DNA of 64,000 bases from Ichthyophis bannanicus (taxonomy: Eukaryota; Chordata; Amphibia; Gymnophiona; Ichthyophiidae), in NCBI GenBank assembly GCA_033557465.1, contig CM066033.1, positions 1,243,859,523-1,243,923,522 of the forward strand, given 5' to 3'. A model generated the notes under the pieces. That model saw only the letters and a list, made by a program, of their open reading frames with translations. It ran no database searches and had not been told where the DNA came from. Positions 9,731-20,180 of the stretch are shown piece after piece; position 1 is the first letter of the stretch, and each line of letters starts with the position of its first letter. A program made the position numbers and the translations under genes.

Positions 9731-10672
9731 TTATTTTCTAACTGGTATAGTTGTATTGTTTATTGTGATCGTAGTTGGGTAAGTGTCGTCAGTAACAGGT
9801 TTTCTTGTTACAAACATTGCTTCCGGTTTTTTAAGGTTGATGCTGAGATAGTTGGTTTCCATCCAAGAGGTGGTTTCATTCATGCAATCGGACAGGGTGT
9901 TATATGTGGGGTTGTTAGTGTTAATGGGGATAGCGAGCATGATGTCGTCTGCATATATAAAGTGATTGATTTTGTGTTTTTTAAATATGCTTGTAATGGG
10001 TTGTAGGTACAGGTTGAAGAGGAGGGCAGAAAGGGCCGATCCTTGAGGTATTCCTTGTCCTTGTGGGAATGTATCTGATGTGTCTTGGCCTATTTGAACA
10101 CGTATTAGTCTGTGTGATATGTATGACTTGAACCATTTGAGGACTGTCCCTCCTATTCCCAGGTTTTGTAGTCTATTGATCAGTGTGTTGTGGTTGATGT
10201 TGTCGAATGCGGCAGAAATATCTATAAAGAGGAGTAGGTAGCCTTGGCTGTTGTCATCTGTACCTCTGATGAGGAGATCCATCAGTGTAATTAAGAGGGT
10301 CTCAACTCCATGGTGGGGGCAGAATCCGAACTGGTGTGAGTCCAGGGGTTTATGCTCATCAATGTACTCTTGTAATTGTATTTGTATAATTTTTTCTATT
10401 AGTTTGGCAATGAATGGGATGCTGGCTATAGGTCTGTATGAAGTCGGGTCTTTTGGGTCGAGCTTATTGTTTTTTATGATAGGGCGAAGTGAAGTAAGTT
10501 TTAAAGCATCAGGCATGGTGCCTTGTGACAATGATTGATTGACTATGTATTGAATGTTTTCAGCAAGATTATCTTTTGTGGCCTTGATCCATGACACTGG
10601 GCATGGGTCAAGCGGAGAGGTTGTGGTATTGATCATTGTTATGATTTTAAGGAGGTGTTTTTGTTCGACCAT
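9731..10672 (-). pseudogene. L2-like ORF2, reverse transcriptase domain
   Basis: The 313-aa frame starts near DPCPVSWIK. It runs through YRPIASIPFIAKLIEKI, FIDISAAFDNINH (catalytic Asp in FID), GIPQGSALSALLFNLYL and the catalytic FIYADDI box, then SINLKKPEAMF. RT residues are intact in this part. The upstream endonuclease lies in a different frame (10796-12152). Confidence 0.9.
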
Positions 10673-10795
10673 GTGAAAAGTTGTCCATTCGTTGCTAATT
10701 TCTGGATTTGAGTTCAGTATTGTTATTGGGGTAGGGGGTTTTCTCTTTAATTTTTCAGCAAAATGTGTTGCTAACGTTTGTACACTTATTGCAGA

Positions 10796-12152
10796 TTATT
10801 CAGGTTCTGTGTTTTGAGTTTTTGTCAGAGTTTTTACAATCGCGAATAGTTCCCTTGGTCGGTTGATGGCTGTATTTATTACTTTAGAGTGGTAATCTCT
10901 TTTAGATTTGTTGATCGCATTCTTATATTCATTGAGTAGGCTTATATACTGGGATTTGTTTTCATTTGATTTTGTTTTTCTCCATCTTTTTTCTTGTTTC
11001 CTCAGTTGTTTTTTTAATTTGGTAAGGTCTTTCGTGAACCATTTTTCTGACTGTTTTATTTGTTTTTGTGTGGCCTTTGTGGGGGCAGCTGCTTTCTGGA
11101 TTGTTGAATTCCGATGATTTATTGCTGAGTTGATGTCTGGTAGGTTTGTGTTAAGTTTGGGTATTACTTTATCAAGGAATTCATCTTTGTCAAAGCGTGT
11201 GAAGCGTGATTTGTGTGGCATTGTGTTTGTAGTATTTGAGGGTGTTTGTGTCAGGAGATGGAGTGTTATCAGGTGATGGTCTGACCATGGTACTTCTGTT
11301 ATAATTGGGGGGGTGTGCAGTTGGTGGTTATTAAGTGGGGTGGGTAGGAATATGAGATCTAAAATGTTACCCTTTACGTGTGTGGGAGCATGAATTATTT
11401 GTACATATCCCATTTGCATCATAGTGTCCATGGACTTTTCTGATTGGGATTGGTTTAACGATGGGAGGTTCAAGTCACTGAGTATTATGAGTGGTTTACT
11501 TAGTGATGCTGTGCATGCGAGTTCCAGGATATGGGTGAGGTTGTTATGATCTGCTGATGGGGGTCTGTAGATGAGGGTGAGTGCAAGGGTTTTATTTTCT
11601 ATGTTGATGATGTCCATGCCGTCTATATTATTTAGGTTTGTTAGAGTATATTGTAGGTCTTTTTTAGAGTATGAGTGCTCCACCTCCTCTTTTTATGTCT
11701 CGGTGGCAGTTGAATACATCATATTGTTGTGTGTTTAGCTGGTTGAATAGGATAGTGTCTGTGGGAGCGAGCCATGTCTCAGTGACGAAGATAATGTCAG
11801 GTTTTTTGTCTCTTATCATGTCATTGATTATTGGTAGCTTATTTCGTATGGATCGAATGTTTATTAGGATGAGTTTTAATTTTGAGGTTGTGTTGGGGGA
11901 GTCTTTTACATTGCCCCAATGTTGATGGTTTATCTTAATTAGTCTGGTATGGTGTCTGTGTGGATTCTGGTGTGAGTATTGATTATGAGTGTGGGTGTAT
12001 AATGGGGTGTGTGGTAGATTTCGGTAGGGATTATGAATGATGGGAATGGTGTTGTAAGGGGTTTGGGAAACTTTGTATGTGTAAATGTGTTGTGTTAAGA
12101 GAGCTATTAGGAGGAGGGGAAGAGGAAGGCTTTTAATTTTTATGGGGGTCAT
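10796..12152 (-). pseudogene. L2-like ORF2, APE endonuclease region in two overlapping frames
   Basis: The N-terminal frame (12152-11664) starts with a His/Thr-rich leader, then gives LILINIRSIRNK (catalytic Asn) and FVTETWL (catalytic Glu). A frameshift at about 11670 leads into the frame 11683-10796. That frame has LTLIYRPPSADH, ILSDLNLPSL (normally GDFN, here altered to SDLN), WSDHHLITLH and the Lys-rich linker to the RT. These are the APE endonuclease blocks. The frameshift and the changed GDFN box argue that this copy no longer nicks DNA. Confidence 0.85.
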
Positions 12153-13138
12153 TATGTATTTTGGTGAGGAGGGTTTTGGTGTGAAGGAGCCCTGTGTGTA
12201 GGGGATCTAAAAGATGTATGGTCTAGCAGGGTGATTTTTGATAGTTACAGGGTGGGTACAAGTTAAATGGTATACTTTCTGGTATTATTCTAGGTAGGTG
12301 CTTGAACTGCTTACTGGCCGTTCTAGTGAGTAAATACTTGGAATGTAGTACAGGGTGAGTATAGTGTTGACCGGTACAATTCCTAATGCACTTTCTGTAG
12401 TTCTAAGTAGGTAAATAATTTAGTGTTTTACAAAGTAGTTACAAAGATTTGCAAGGTAGTTTCTAGTATAATTTTAGGTCGTTCTAGATAATTCTAGTAC
12501 GATTCTAGGTAGTTCTAGATGAGCAGATTATTACAATTCTAGGTAGATCTAGTTAAGTAGCGCTTTTTTGGGTGGTTACTAGGCTGGTAATGTGGTTTTC
12601 TATGCAGCTTACAATTAAGGAATGAGCAATTAAGGAATGTTTCTATGCAGATACAATTAAGGAATGAGCAAAGCTTAACAGTATGCTACCAACACATAGT
12701 TATACATGTTTTACTTATCTTTGGTCTCCTATGCTGATTTGGACTATTAGGCTAAGCATGTGAGCTTGTTGCTGCGCAGTCCTTCCCTGAGTTACAAAGT
12801 ATGAGGAGTTGGAGAGCGCCCGATCCTCCCTCTGATGGTGTCCGGCGTCTTTCCCTGAGCCACAGAATAGGATGAGCTGGAGAGCATCCGTCAGAGTGCC
12901 TGTATCACTTCTTTTTTTTGATGGCAGCCTACTGCTCCGATTGAGTAGCAGGGCCAAAAGGTAGCTGCTGTGGCCGTTGTCATCTTGGGTGCGTGTTGGA
13001 ACCTCTGTGTGGGAGATCATTGGAGTTTTGGATCAGATGTTGAACCATATCCTTCTTGGAGCTCTCTGCTGAAGGGCCTTCGCCTAAGGGCCGTGCCAAA
13101 GGACCCTCTGGCGAGGCCCTCAGGCACGGGCACGCCTG

Positions 13139-13487
13139 CAGCGTGCGTCTGCTTTTAGTGCGAGCTGGAGGCCCCGATTGGCCTGAAGAAGCTGCGGGAG
13201 GGGCCGGCTGGCTCCGATCCTCCCTCTGATGTTGTCCCGGCTCCAAAAGGGCTTCCCGGCAGCGTGCGTCTGCTTTTAGTGTGAGCTGGAGGCCCCGATT
13301 GGCCTGAAGAAGCTGCGGGAGGGGCCGGCTGGCTCCGATCCTCCCTCTGATGTTGTCCCGGCTCCAAAAGGGCTTCCCGGCAGCGTGCGTCTGCTTTTAG
13401 TGTGAGCTGGAGGCCCCGATTGGGCTGAAGAAGCTGCGGGAGGGGCCGGCTGGCTCCGATCCTCCCTCTGATGTTGTCCCGGCTCCC
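13139..13487 (-). repeat. Three 121-bp tandem repeats at the 5' end of the L2-like LINE
   Basis: The phrase gcgtgcgtctgcttttagtg recurs at 13141, 13262 and 13383, giving a period of 121 bp. The second and third copies are nearly identical; the third stops about 14 bp short at the LINE's 5' boundary. The units are GC-rich. Tandem monomers at LINE 5' ends often act as promoters (as in mouse L1), so a promoter role is an inference. A looser repeated wording (gatcctccctctgatg) also occurs at 12823. Confidence 0.8.
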
Positions 13488-14170
13488 TGATTCAGGTTAA
13501 AGTCCACCGTAGCCATGAGACATGCGCATAAGGAATCAAAATACAAAGAAGTCTTTTAAAAGACATGGCGTCTGACGTCACTACTGAACACATGGTTACT
13601 GCCTAGCCAGTAGGGAGGCGGAAGCAATGGAAAAGCAAACAACTCCCAACAGACCACAAGAAGGTTCAACGAAAGATGTGCCAATCTTGTTCTAAATTTA
13701 AACCTTGTGGCACTACAGTGTCAATTCAAAATATCCACTGTTGCTTGTTCCTCAATAAGCGAGATAAACGATCTCCCCCATAGATCAAAGGGGGCACTTG
13801 GTCTATAGCTCGCCAAGTGAAATGATTGAACACATGGGCACATTGTAAGGCATGTTGAACCAAAGGAGCAGAAAGAGTCTTTGTGTGGATCCTAGAGGCA
13901 TGCTCAGCCAGGCGTTTCTTCAAAGGTTGTGAAGTGCAGCCCATGTATTTCAAACCGCATGGGCATACCAACAAGTACACGACAAACGCTGAATCACATG
14001 TTGTGGAATGCCGAAAAGTCCACAATTTATAGGATCTTCCCAAGTGGTTCCCGTCAAAGATCCTGAACAATAAGTGCAATGACCACAAGGGGTATGGCCC
14101 TGCTGTTCCAAAGATGATAAAATGCGCTGAAAGGGGTACATCAATCTATCTCATACGTTTTTTCCCCCAT
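13488..14170 (-). pseudogene. Penelope-like element remnant: zinc knuckle and GIY-YIG endonuclease
   Basis: Minus-strand frames encode GHTPCGHCTYC (the CxxCxxC knuckle before the nuclease). After a frameshift near 14050 comes TTCDSAFVVYLLVCPCGLKYMG, with KKRLAEHASRI and a terminal IYGGD...RNKQQWIF. This aligns with the C-terminus of the intact PLE ORF at 54162-56156 (CGHCSVC, VIYFLRCPCGLGYVG, RTRLIEHRS). In GIY-YIG nucleases the arginine and glutamate of the helix cut DNA. The RT part is missing, so the copy is 5'-truncated and dead. Confidence 0.85.
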
Positions 14171-14230
14171 GAGACAAGGCACCCTAACATGAGATAAGGT
14201 GCCCTAATATGTGATAAGGTGCCCTAAGGT
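14171..14230. repeat. 20-bp tandem repeat array, right part (3 units)
   Basis: Three 20-bp units continue the array found at 8321-8400 (gagacaaggcaccctaacat and variants). The array was evidently continuous before the PLE inserted between units; both sides keep the unit phase and share the triplet cat at the break. Confidence 0.85.
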
Positions 14231-14527
14231 GGAAAGCATGCACCATAAGGCAGGAAAACGGCTGTAACACAAATGCTGGATAGAGCACCAAGGAATGTCA
14301 ATGTAAAGGTGATGGACAGAAGGACAGGTGGGAGTTGATGGACCTGCCATATCAGTAGGCATAAGAACATAAGATATGCCATACTGGGTGAGACCAAGGT
14401 CCATCAAGCCCAGTATCCTGTTTCCAACAATGGCCAATCTAGGTCATACGTACCTAGCAGTTTCCCCAAAAGACACAGGTTCCACAATGCTTGTACTGGG
14501 TCAAGCATTGATATCCTGGGTCCCTTC

Positions 14528-17412
14528 TTAATAATGATTTATGGACCTTTCCTCCAGGAACTTGTCCAAACCTTTTTTAAACCCAGCTACACTAACAGCC
14601 TTTACTACATCCTCCGATAACAAATTCCAGAGTTTGATTACACGTTGAGTGAAAAAATATTTTCTTTTATTAGTCTTAAATAGTTTACCCTGTAGCTTCA
14701 TTGCATGTCCCCTAGTCTTCCTATATTCTGATAACGTAAACAATCGATCTACGTTTACCCGTTCCACTCCGTTCATTAATTTATAGACTTTTATCATATC
14801 TCCCCTCAGCCGTCTCTTTTCCAGGTTAAAAAGCCCTAACCTTTTTAGCCTTTCTTCATAGGAGTATACTTCCATCCCCTTTACCATTTTGGTGGCTCTT
14901 CTCTGAACCTTTTCTAATAACGCTATATCCTTTTTAAGATACGGCGACCAAAATTGCACACAATATTCAAGGTGCGGTCTCAGCATGGAACAGTATAGAG
15001 GCATAATATATTTTACTTTATTTTCCATTCCTTTGCTTATGATACCTAGCATTCTATTTGCTCTCTTGGCTGACGCTGCACACTGGGCCGAGGGTTTTAA
15101 CATGTTATCCAGCATGACGCCTAAATCTTTTTCCTGGGTGGTGGTTCCTAATGTGGATCCTTGCATTGAGTAACCATAGTTTGGGTTGTTCTTCCCTAGG
15201 TGCATAACTTTGCACTTGTCCACATTAAATTTCATCTGCCATTTTCATGCCCAGTCTTCCAATTTATCAAGATCCTCTTGCAATTTTCCACAATCCACTT
15301 GGGTTTTAACAACTTTAAATAGTTTTGTGTCATCTGCAAATTTGATAACCTCACTCGTTATTCCACTTTCCAGGTCATTTATGAATATGTCAAAAAGCAG
15401 CGGACCCAGCACAGATCCCTGGGGTACACCACTATTCACCTTTCTCCATTGGGAAAATTGGCCATTTAGCCCAACCCTCTGCTTTCTATCTTTTAAACCA
15501 GTTCCTGATCCACAGTAGTACACTGCCTCCTATCCCATGACTCTTTAGTTTTGCCAAAAGTCTCTGATGAGGGACCTTGTCAAAGGCTTTCTGAAAGTCC
15601 AGATACACTATATCAACCGACTCACCTTTGTCCACCTGTTTATTCACACTTTCAAAAAAACATAACAGATTAGTAAGACAAGATCTTCCTTGTCTAAAGC
15701 CATGTTGGCTGTCTCCCATTAGGCCATGACTATCTACATGCTGAGTAATTTTATTCTTTATGATAGTTTCTACCATATTTCCCGGTACTGACGTCAGGCT
15801 CACCGGTCTGTAGTTTCCCGGATCACCCCTGGAACCCTTTTTAAAAATTGGCGTTACATTGGCGATCCTCTAATCTTCAGGTATTACAGATGATTTTAAT
15901 GAAAACTCACAGATTACTAATAGCAGGTCTGCAATCTCATATTTCAGTTCTTTCAACACCCTTGGATGTATACCATCCGGCCCAGGTGATTTGCTACTCT
16001 TCAGTTTATCTAATATAGTTGTAATACATCTTCCCGATGTATCGATATTTCCTTCAATTCTTCCGCACCTTTAAATACCACTTCAGTCATGGGTAACATC
16101 CCTACATCTTCCTCAGTAAAGACCGAAGCAAAGAATTCATTCAGTCTCTCCTCTATCACCTTGTCGCCGCTTAGTGCCCCTTTAACTCCTCTTATCATCT
16201 AATGGACCAACTGACTCTCTCACAGGTTTTTTGCTACAAAATCTTTATTGCATTTGACCTGCCAGTGCTTATGCTGTTTCCAGGTTTCGTCGTTTGGCTC
16301 TTTTTTCCATTTCCTGAAAGATGCTTTTTTGGCAACAACAGCCTCTCTGACCTCACCTTTAAACCATGCTGGCAGTTTTTTCGACTTCCTTCCACTTTTC
16401 TTAAAGCGTGGAATACAGCTGGTCTGGGCTTCCATGTTAGTATTTTTCAACAACACCCAAGCTTGATGTAAGTCTTTAACCTTTGCAACTGCTCCTTTTA
16501 GTTTTTTCTTAACTATTTTCCTCATTTTATCATAGTCTCCCTTTCAAAAGTTAAAAGGTAGTACTGTGGATTTCCTTGCTATCCCTCCTCCACTAATTAA
16601 ATCAAAGGCGATCATGCTATGATCACTGTTGCCAAGTGGCCCCAACACCTTTAACTCTTGCACTAGATCTGGTGTTCCACTAAGGACTAGGTCTAATATG
16701 GCTTCCCTTCTGGTCGGTTCATGAACCAGCTGCTCCAAGAAGCAGTCATTTATGTCATCAAGGAATTTTATCTCCCTAGCATGTCCTACCGTACCACTGA
16801 CCCAGTCGATACCGGGGTAATTGAAATCACCCATTATTATTACCGCGCTGTAACTTTTGTTAGCTTCCTTGATTTCTTTGAGCATTTCATCATCCATTTG
16901 TTTATTCTGGCCAGGTGGTCGATAGTACAGCCCACTGCCATCGCCTTCCCCTTTTTACATGGAATTTCAATCCATAGAGATTCTACAGCAAATTTAGTTT
17001 CCTGCAAAACTTTAATCCTTTCTGACTCAATGCCCTCTCTAACATAGAGCGCAACCCCTCCACCAATTTGATCAGCTCTATCATTATGATATAGTTTGTA
17101 CCCAGGTATCACAGTATCCCACTGGTTGTCCTCCTTCCACCATGTCTCTGATATTCCAATCATATCTAACCTCTCATTTAGTGCTATATATTCTAACTCT
17201 CCCATCTTATTTTTTAGACTTCTAGCATTTGCATGCAAGCATTTTAGAGACTGTATTTTATTCATATTAATTTGGCTATTGGTAGACATGGGTAATTTGG
17301 GATCTTTAAGCTCTGTCTGCTCCATACTCGAGAGCATTTGGGCTACTTTACTCTTTTTTGGAACCTCTCTGCTTTTGGTAGTATCCTTCAAAGATATATT
17401 CTTACGAACCAT
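14528..17412 (-). pseudogene. CR1 ORF2 pseudogene (copy 2)
   Basis: Seven consecutive minus-strand frames reproduce the intact CR1 ORF2 in order. They are: endonuclease (17412-16840 and 16897-16544: HANARSL, SETWW, GDFNYPGIDW, SDHSMI), linker (16525-16220), pre-RT (16198-16010), RT (15803-15486: LDFQKAFD; 15523-15245: GVPQGSVLGPLLF, FADDTKLF) and C-terminus (15235-14528, ending SINHY). Near 16210 about 25 codons present in copy 1 are deleted. It cannot make a full ORF2 protein. Confidence 0.92.
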
Positions 17413-18290
17413 CCGCTCTTGGGCGACTGTCGGCTTTCCCCTATTATCCAGTTTAAAAGCTGCTCTATCTCCTTTTTAAAGGTTAATGCCAGCAGCCTGG
17501 TTCCATCCCGGTTAAGGTGAAGCCCATCCCTTCGGAAGAGCTCCTCCTTTCCCCAGAATGTTCCCCAGTTCCTAACAAATCCAAAACCCTCATCTCTGCA
17601 CCATTGTCTCATCCACACATTGAGACTCCGGAGCTCTGCCTGCCTTTTGGGTCCTGCACGTGGAACGGGAAGCATTTCGGAGAATGCTACCCTGGAAGTT
17701 CTCAATTTCAACTTCCTACCTAAAAGCCTAAATTTAGCCTCCAGAACCTCCCTACCACATTTTCCTATGTCATTGGTACTGACATGTACCAAGACAGCAG
17801 ACTCCTCCCCAGCACTATCTAAGACCTTATCTAGGTGGCGCGTGAGGTCCACTACCTTTGCACCAGGCAGGCATGTTACCAGGCGATCCTCACGTCCACC
17901 AGCCACCCAGCTATCTACATGCCTAATGTTCAAATCACCAACTATAACGGCTGTCCTAACCCTTCCCTCATGGGCACATGGCCCTGGAGAAACTTCCTCG
18001 GTGCGAGAGAGTTTTACATCACCTGGAGGACAGATCCTAGTTACAGGATCACTTCCTGCCACACCAAGGTGATGCTCTCCTGTCACGTGACCTTTCTCCT
18101 CCATGGCAACAGGGATGCTGCCAGACTGGAGGTGGGACTTCAGGACTATATCCCTGTAGGTCTCGTCTATGTACCTCTCTGTCTTTCTTATGTTTTCCAA
18201 GTCTGCTACTCTAGCCTCTAGAGAACGGACTCGTTCCCTGAGAGCAAAGAGCTCCTTGCACCTAGTGCACACGTAAGACCTCTCAGGCAC
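17388..18290 (-). pseudogene. CR1 ORF1 (copy 2), 5'-truncated, esterase motif damaged
   Basis: The frame starts within the second CxxC pair (CTRC) and continues through the coiled coil and esterase domain to the same C-terminus as copy 1 (KKEIEQLLN). The block I sequence reads GDLNIRH, so the nucleophile serine is replaced. Block III reads STND where copy 1 has GTND. DGLHLN is kept. The apparent ORF extends to 18347 only because the flanking DNA happens to be open. Confidence 0.85.
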
Positions 18291-18402
18291 TCTATGTGGT
18301 AGACAGTAAAGCAGACGAGCATGTGAGAGGTAGCTGTACTGATGCACAGGGTGGTGCCAATGTAAAGTGCTGCAATGTCAGTGTGTGGCATAGGATGGGG
18401 AA

Positions 18403-18520
18403 GACTACTACTACTATTTAGCACTTATATAGCGCCATGCACGCAGTCATGTATAGGCATACATACAAAAGACAGTCCCTGCTCGTCAGAGCTTACAATC
18501 TAATTGAGACAATACAGAGG
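18403..18520. repeat. Dispersed repeat fragment (tactactatttagcacttatatagcg type)
   Basis: The stretch actactactatttagcactt, followed by atagcgccatgcacgcagtc and then gacagtccctgctcgtcaga with gcttacaatctaattgagac, reads like a common vertebrate interspersed-repeat 3' end. I recognise the wording from other genomes but cannot name the family. It sits just upstream of the 5' end of CR1 copy 2. Confidence 0.4.
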
Positions 18521-19960
18521 ATTAGTCAAATTGATGCAAAGACGTGTCCCCCAATGGAAGCAGAAGTAGCAGGATGTTTGCAGCAACAGGAGGACAGAGT
18601 AGTAGTGGTTACATGCAGATCAGGCACAGGAGAGGTGAGCACGAAGAGCCATAATGCGGAAAACAGTACCAGTGTAGGTAATGGAGTAGCAGCCTGCACA
18701 AGACAGGACTGTACATAGTTGACAGAGGCAGAAAGATGGGCGGAAGGACGGATGGCGGCTAAGGAGAAGGTGGTATGAGCTGGCAGCACTTATCTGCAGA
18801 GCCCTGACTGTTACAGGCATGAAAATTATCTGAGTAGCACAGTCACAAAAAGAACAAGTAGGAACCAAACCCCTACCCCATGCATACCGAGACCATCTAA
18901 TAACCATTAGGCTACATCTCCACCCCTTGCTGCACAGCAGTGGCTGGATACAAAGAGACTACAGGTCACTGCCTAAAATGTCTGCTGTGTACGCTGGCAT
19001 AGGGTAAGCCCACCAGTACCCATGATGCAGTGCACATGCAGAACAGCGGTCTATAGCTGATCACTGAATGGAGAATGCACTTATCCATCACCTCAGCTCA
19101 GTAAGATGCACTGACAGTGTGTGATACAAGCACAGAGCTGCTGAAAACCATGCAACTGAGCAGTTTCTGTGGTCACTTTGAGGTCCCCAGTACCTGCAAT
19201 GCAAGAGATGGCCCCTGCTGCCCATGCTACATATCCCCATCACTACCAGTGTGAGGCAGATATTATCTGCAGTGTGATATGTCTGACAGGGACCCACCTA
19301 GAACAGTGCATGTCAATACCCAGTGTTACAATGCTGATGCTATGGTGGCCAACTACGGGGGAGGGGGGTGGTGGCACATCTAGACTTGCATGGGGTTGTT
19401 ATTAGGGTCCTGTTGGCCCTACCAGTACCACCAGGAGTAGTCCTGGAACACCTCACATCCCAACCACCTAGGTCTATCACTCACCCACAGCAAGCACAGT
19501 CAGACTGCACCTGCTGCCCACAACTGGGTTTTCCAGCCATGCACATACCAACCATGGACAGTTGTTGTTCTGTTATTGTATTGACTAACTGAAAGGCCCA
19601 TTATCATATATCAGGCAAGATTTAGGATGCTGCTGGTGTGTCTCTCAAGGCTGGTGGACATCTACCCCGAACTGGTCACACTGCTGCGCACCGCTGCTAT
19701 GCAAGTGCATGGGCTGATGGGTCTTAAGCCACTCAGTACCACCATCTAATTGTTTCCCTTGGTCTGCACCACCTGATGTCATGACAACAAGGCTGCTCAT
19801 TCTTGGACTGTGAAAGACAAATAGTACTGTGCGGTACATGCTTTTTGCTGTGCATGTCAACCATTGGCTAATCAAACAGACAAACCAGACCCAAAGAGCA
19901 GGGCTAATGCTTATATATAGGGTATGATTATGAATGTTTTTAAATTGTGTTTGCAACTTA
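18521..19960. other. No recognised feature
   Basis: I find no convincing gene or full element here. A weak tRNA-SINE-like antisense patch lies near 18848-18925 (ccaaacccctac and taataaccattaggctac). The short ORFs are compositionally unremarkable and lack known motifs. Confidence 0.4.
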
Positions 19961-19962
19961 CA

Positions 19963-20180
19963 GGAATAGCCTAGTGGTTAGAGCACTGGCTTGATAGCCA
20001 TGAGATCAGGGTTCAATTCCTGCTAGCATTTCTTGTGGCCTTAGGCAAGTCCCTTAACCCTTCAATACCTCAGAAGAAAGACTTAACAGTCATTTTCTGG
20101 TCACATTGCCAAGAAAATCCAAGAGCTACCGAGTTACCAGGAGACACCATTGACTCAGAGGCACTTGCATATTTATGAAA
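19963..20180 (+). mobile_element. tRNA-headed CORE-type SINE
   Basis: A polymerase III A box (TAGCCTAGTGGTTAGAGCAC) and B box (GGTTCAATTCC) are correctly spaced. They are followed by a MIR/CORE-like middle (ggcaagtcccttaaccctt, cctcag). The tail tctggtcacac... gagctgctgggtcaccagga is shared with the SINE at 37825-38160, so the two belong to one family. SINEs use LINE enzymes to move. Confidence 0.75.

Larger units (their letters stand above)
8721..13487 (-). mobile_element. L2-like LINE, nearly full length, inserted in a PLE
   Basis: In minus-strand order: a 5' region with three 121-bp tandem repeats (13139-13487), a ~1-kb region without a clear ORF, an ORF2 broken into three parts (12152-9080), a 3' UTR, and a terminal (AAATA)n-like tail at 8721-8770. 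The family is placed near L2 by the RT wording (GIPQGSALSALLFNLYL, IYADDI) and by the C-terminal tail with HWLP and YKILLTTFKFL. No separate ORF1 was recognised. The breaks in ORF2 make it non-autonomous now. Confidence 0.8.
14359..18290 (-). mobile_element. CR1-clade LINE, copy 2, broken
   Basis: A reversed relative of the CR1 at 2.6-6.8 kb. Its 3' end (cataagaacataag) is at 14359, ORF2 debris spans 14528-17412 and ORF1 spans 17388-18290. It begins abruptly at about 18290 within the CxxC region of ORF1, so it is 5'-truncated by a few dozen codons. ORF2 is broken by several frameshifts and a ~70-bp deletion near 16210, compared with copy 1. Confidence 0.9.

Noticed and set aside
13139..13487. 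CRISPR-like array
   Set aside because: Repeats are 121 bp, directly adjacent without spacers, and sit at a LINE 5' end in a eukaryotic genome.
18347..18424. Extension of the CR1 ORF1 frame beyond 18290 (minus strand)
   Set aside because: Homology with the intact ORF1 stops at about 18290; the rest is flanking DNA that happens to be open.
19963..20035. Functional tRNA gene
   Set aside because: A and B boxes are present but the cloverleaf is not conserved and a SINE core and tail follow.
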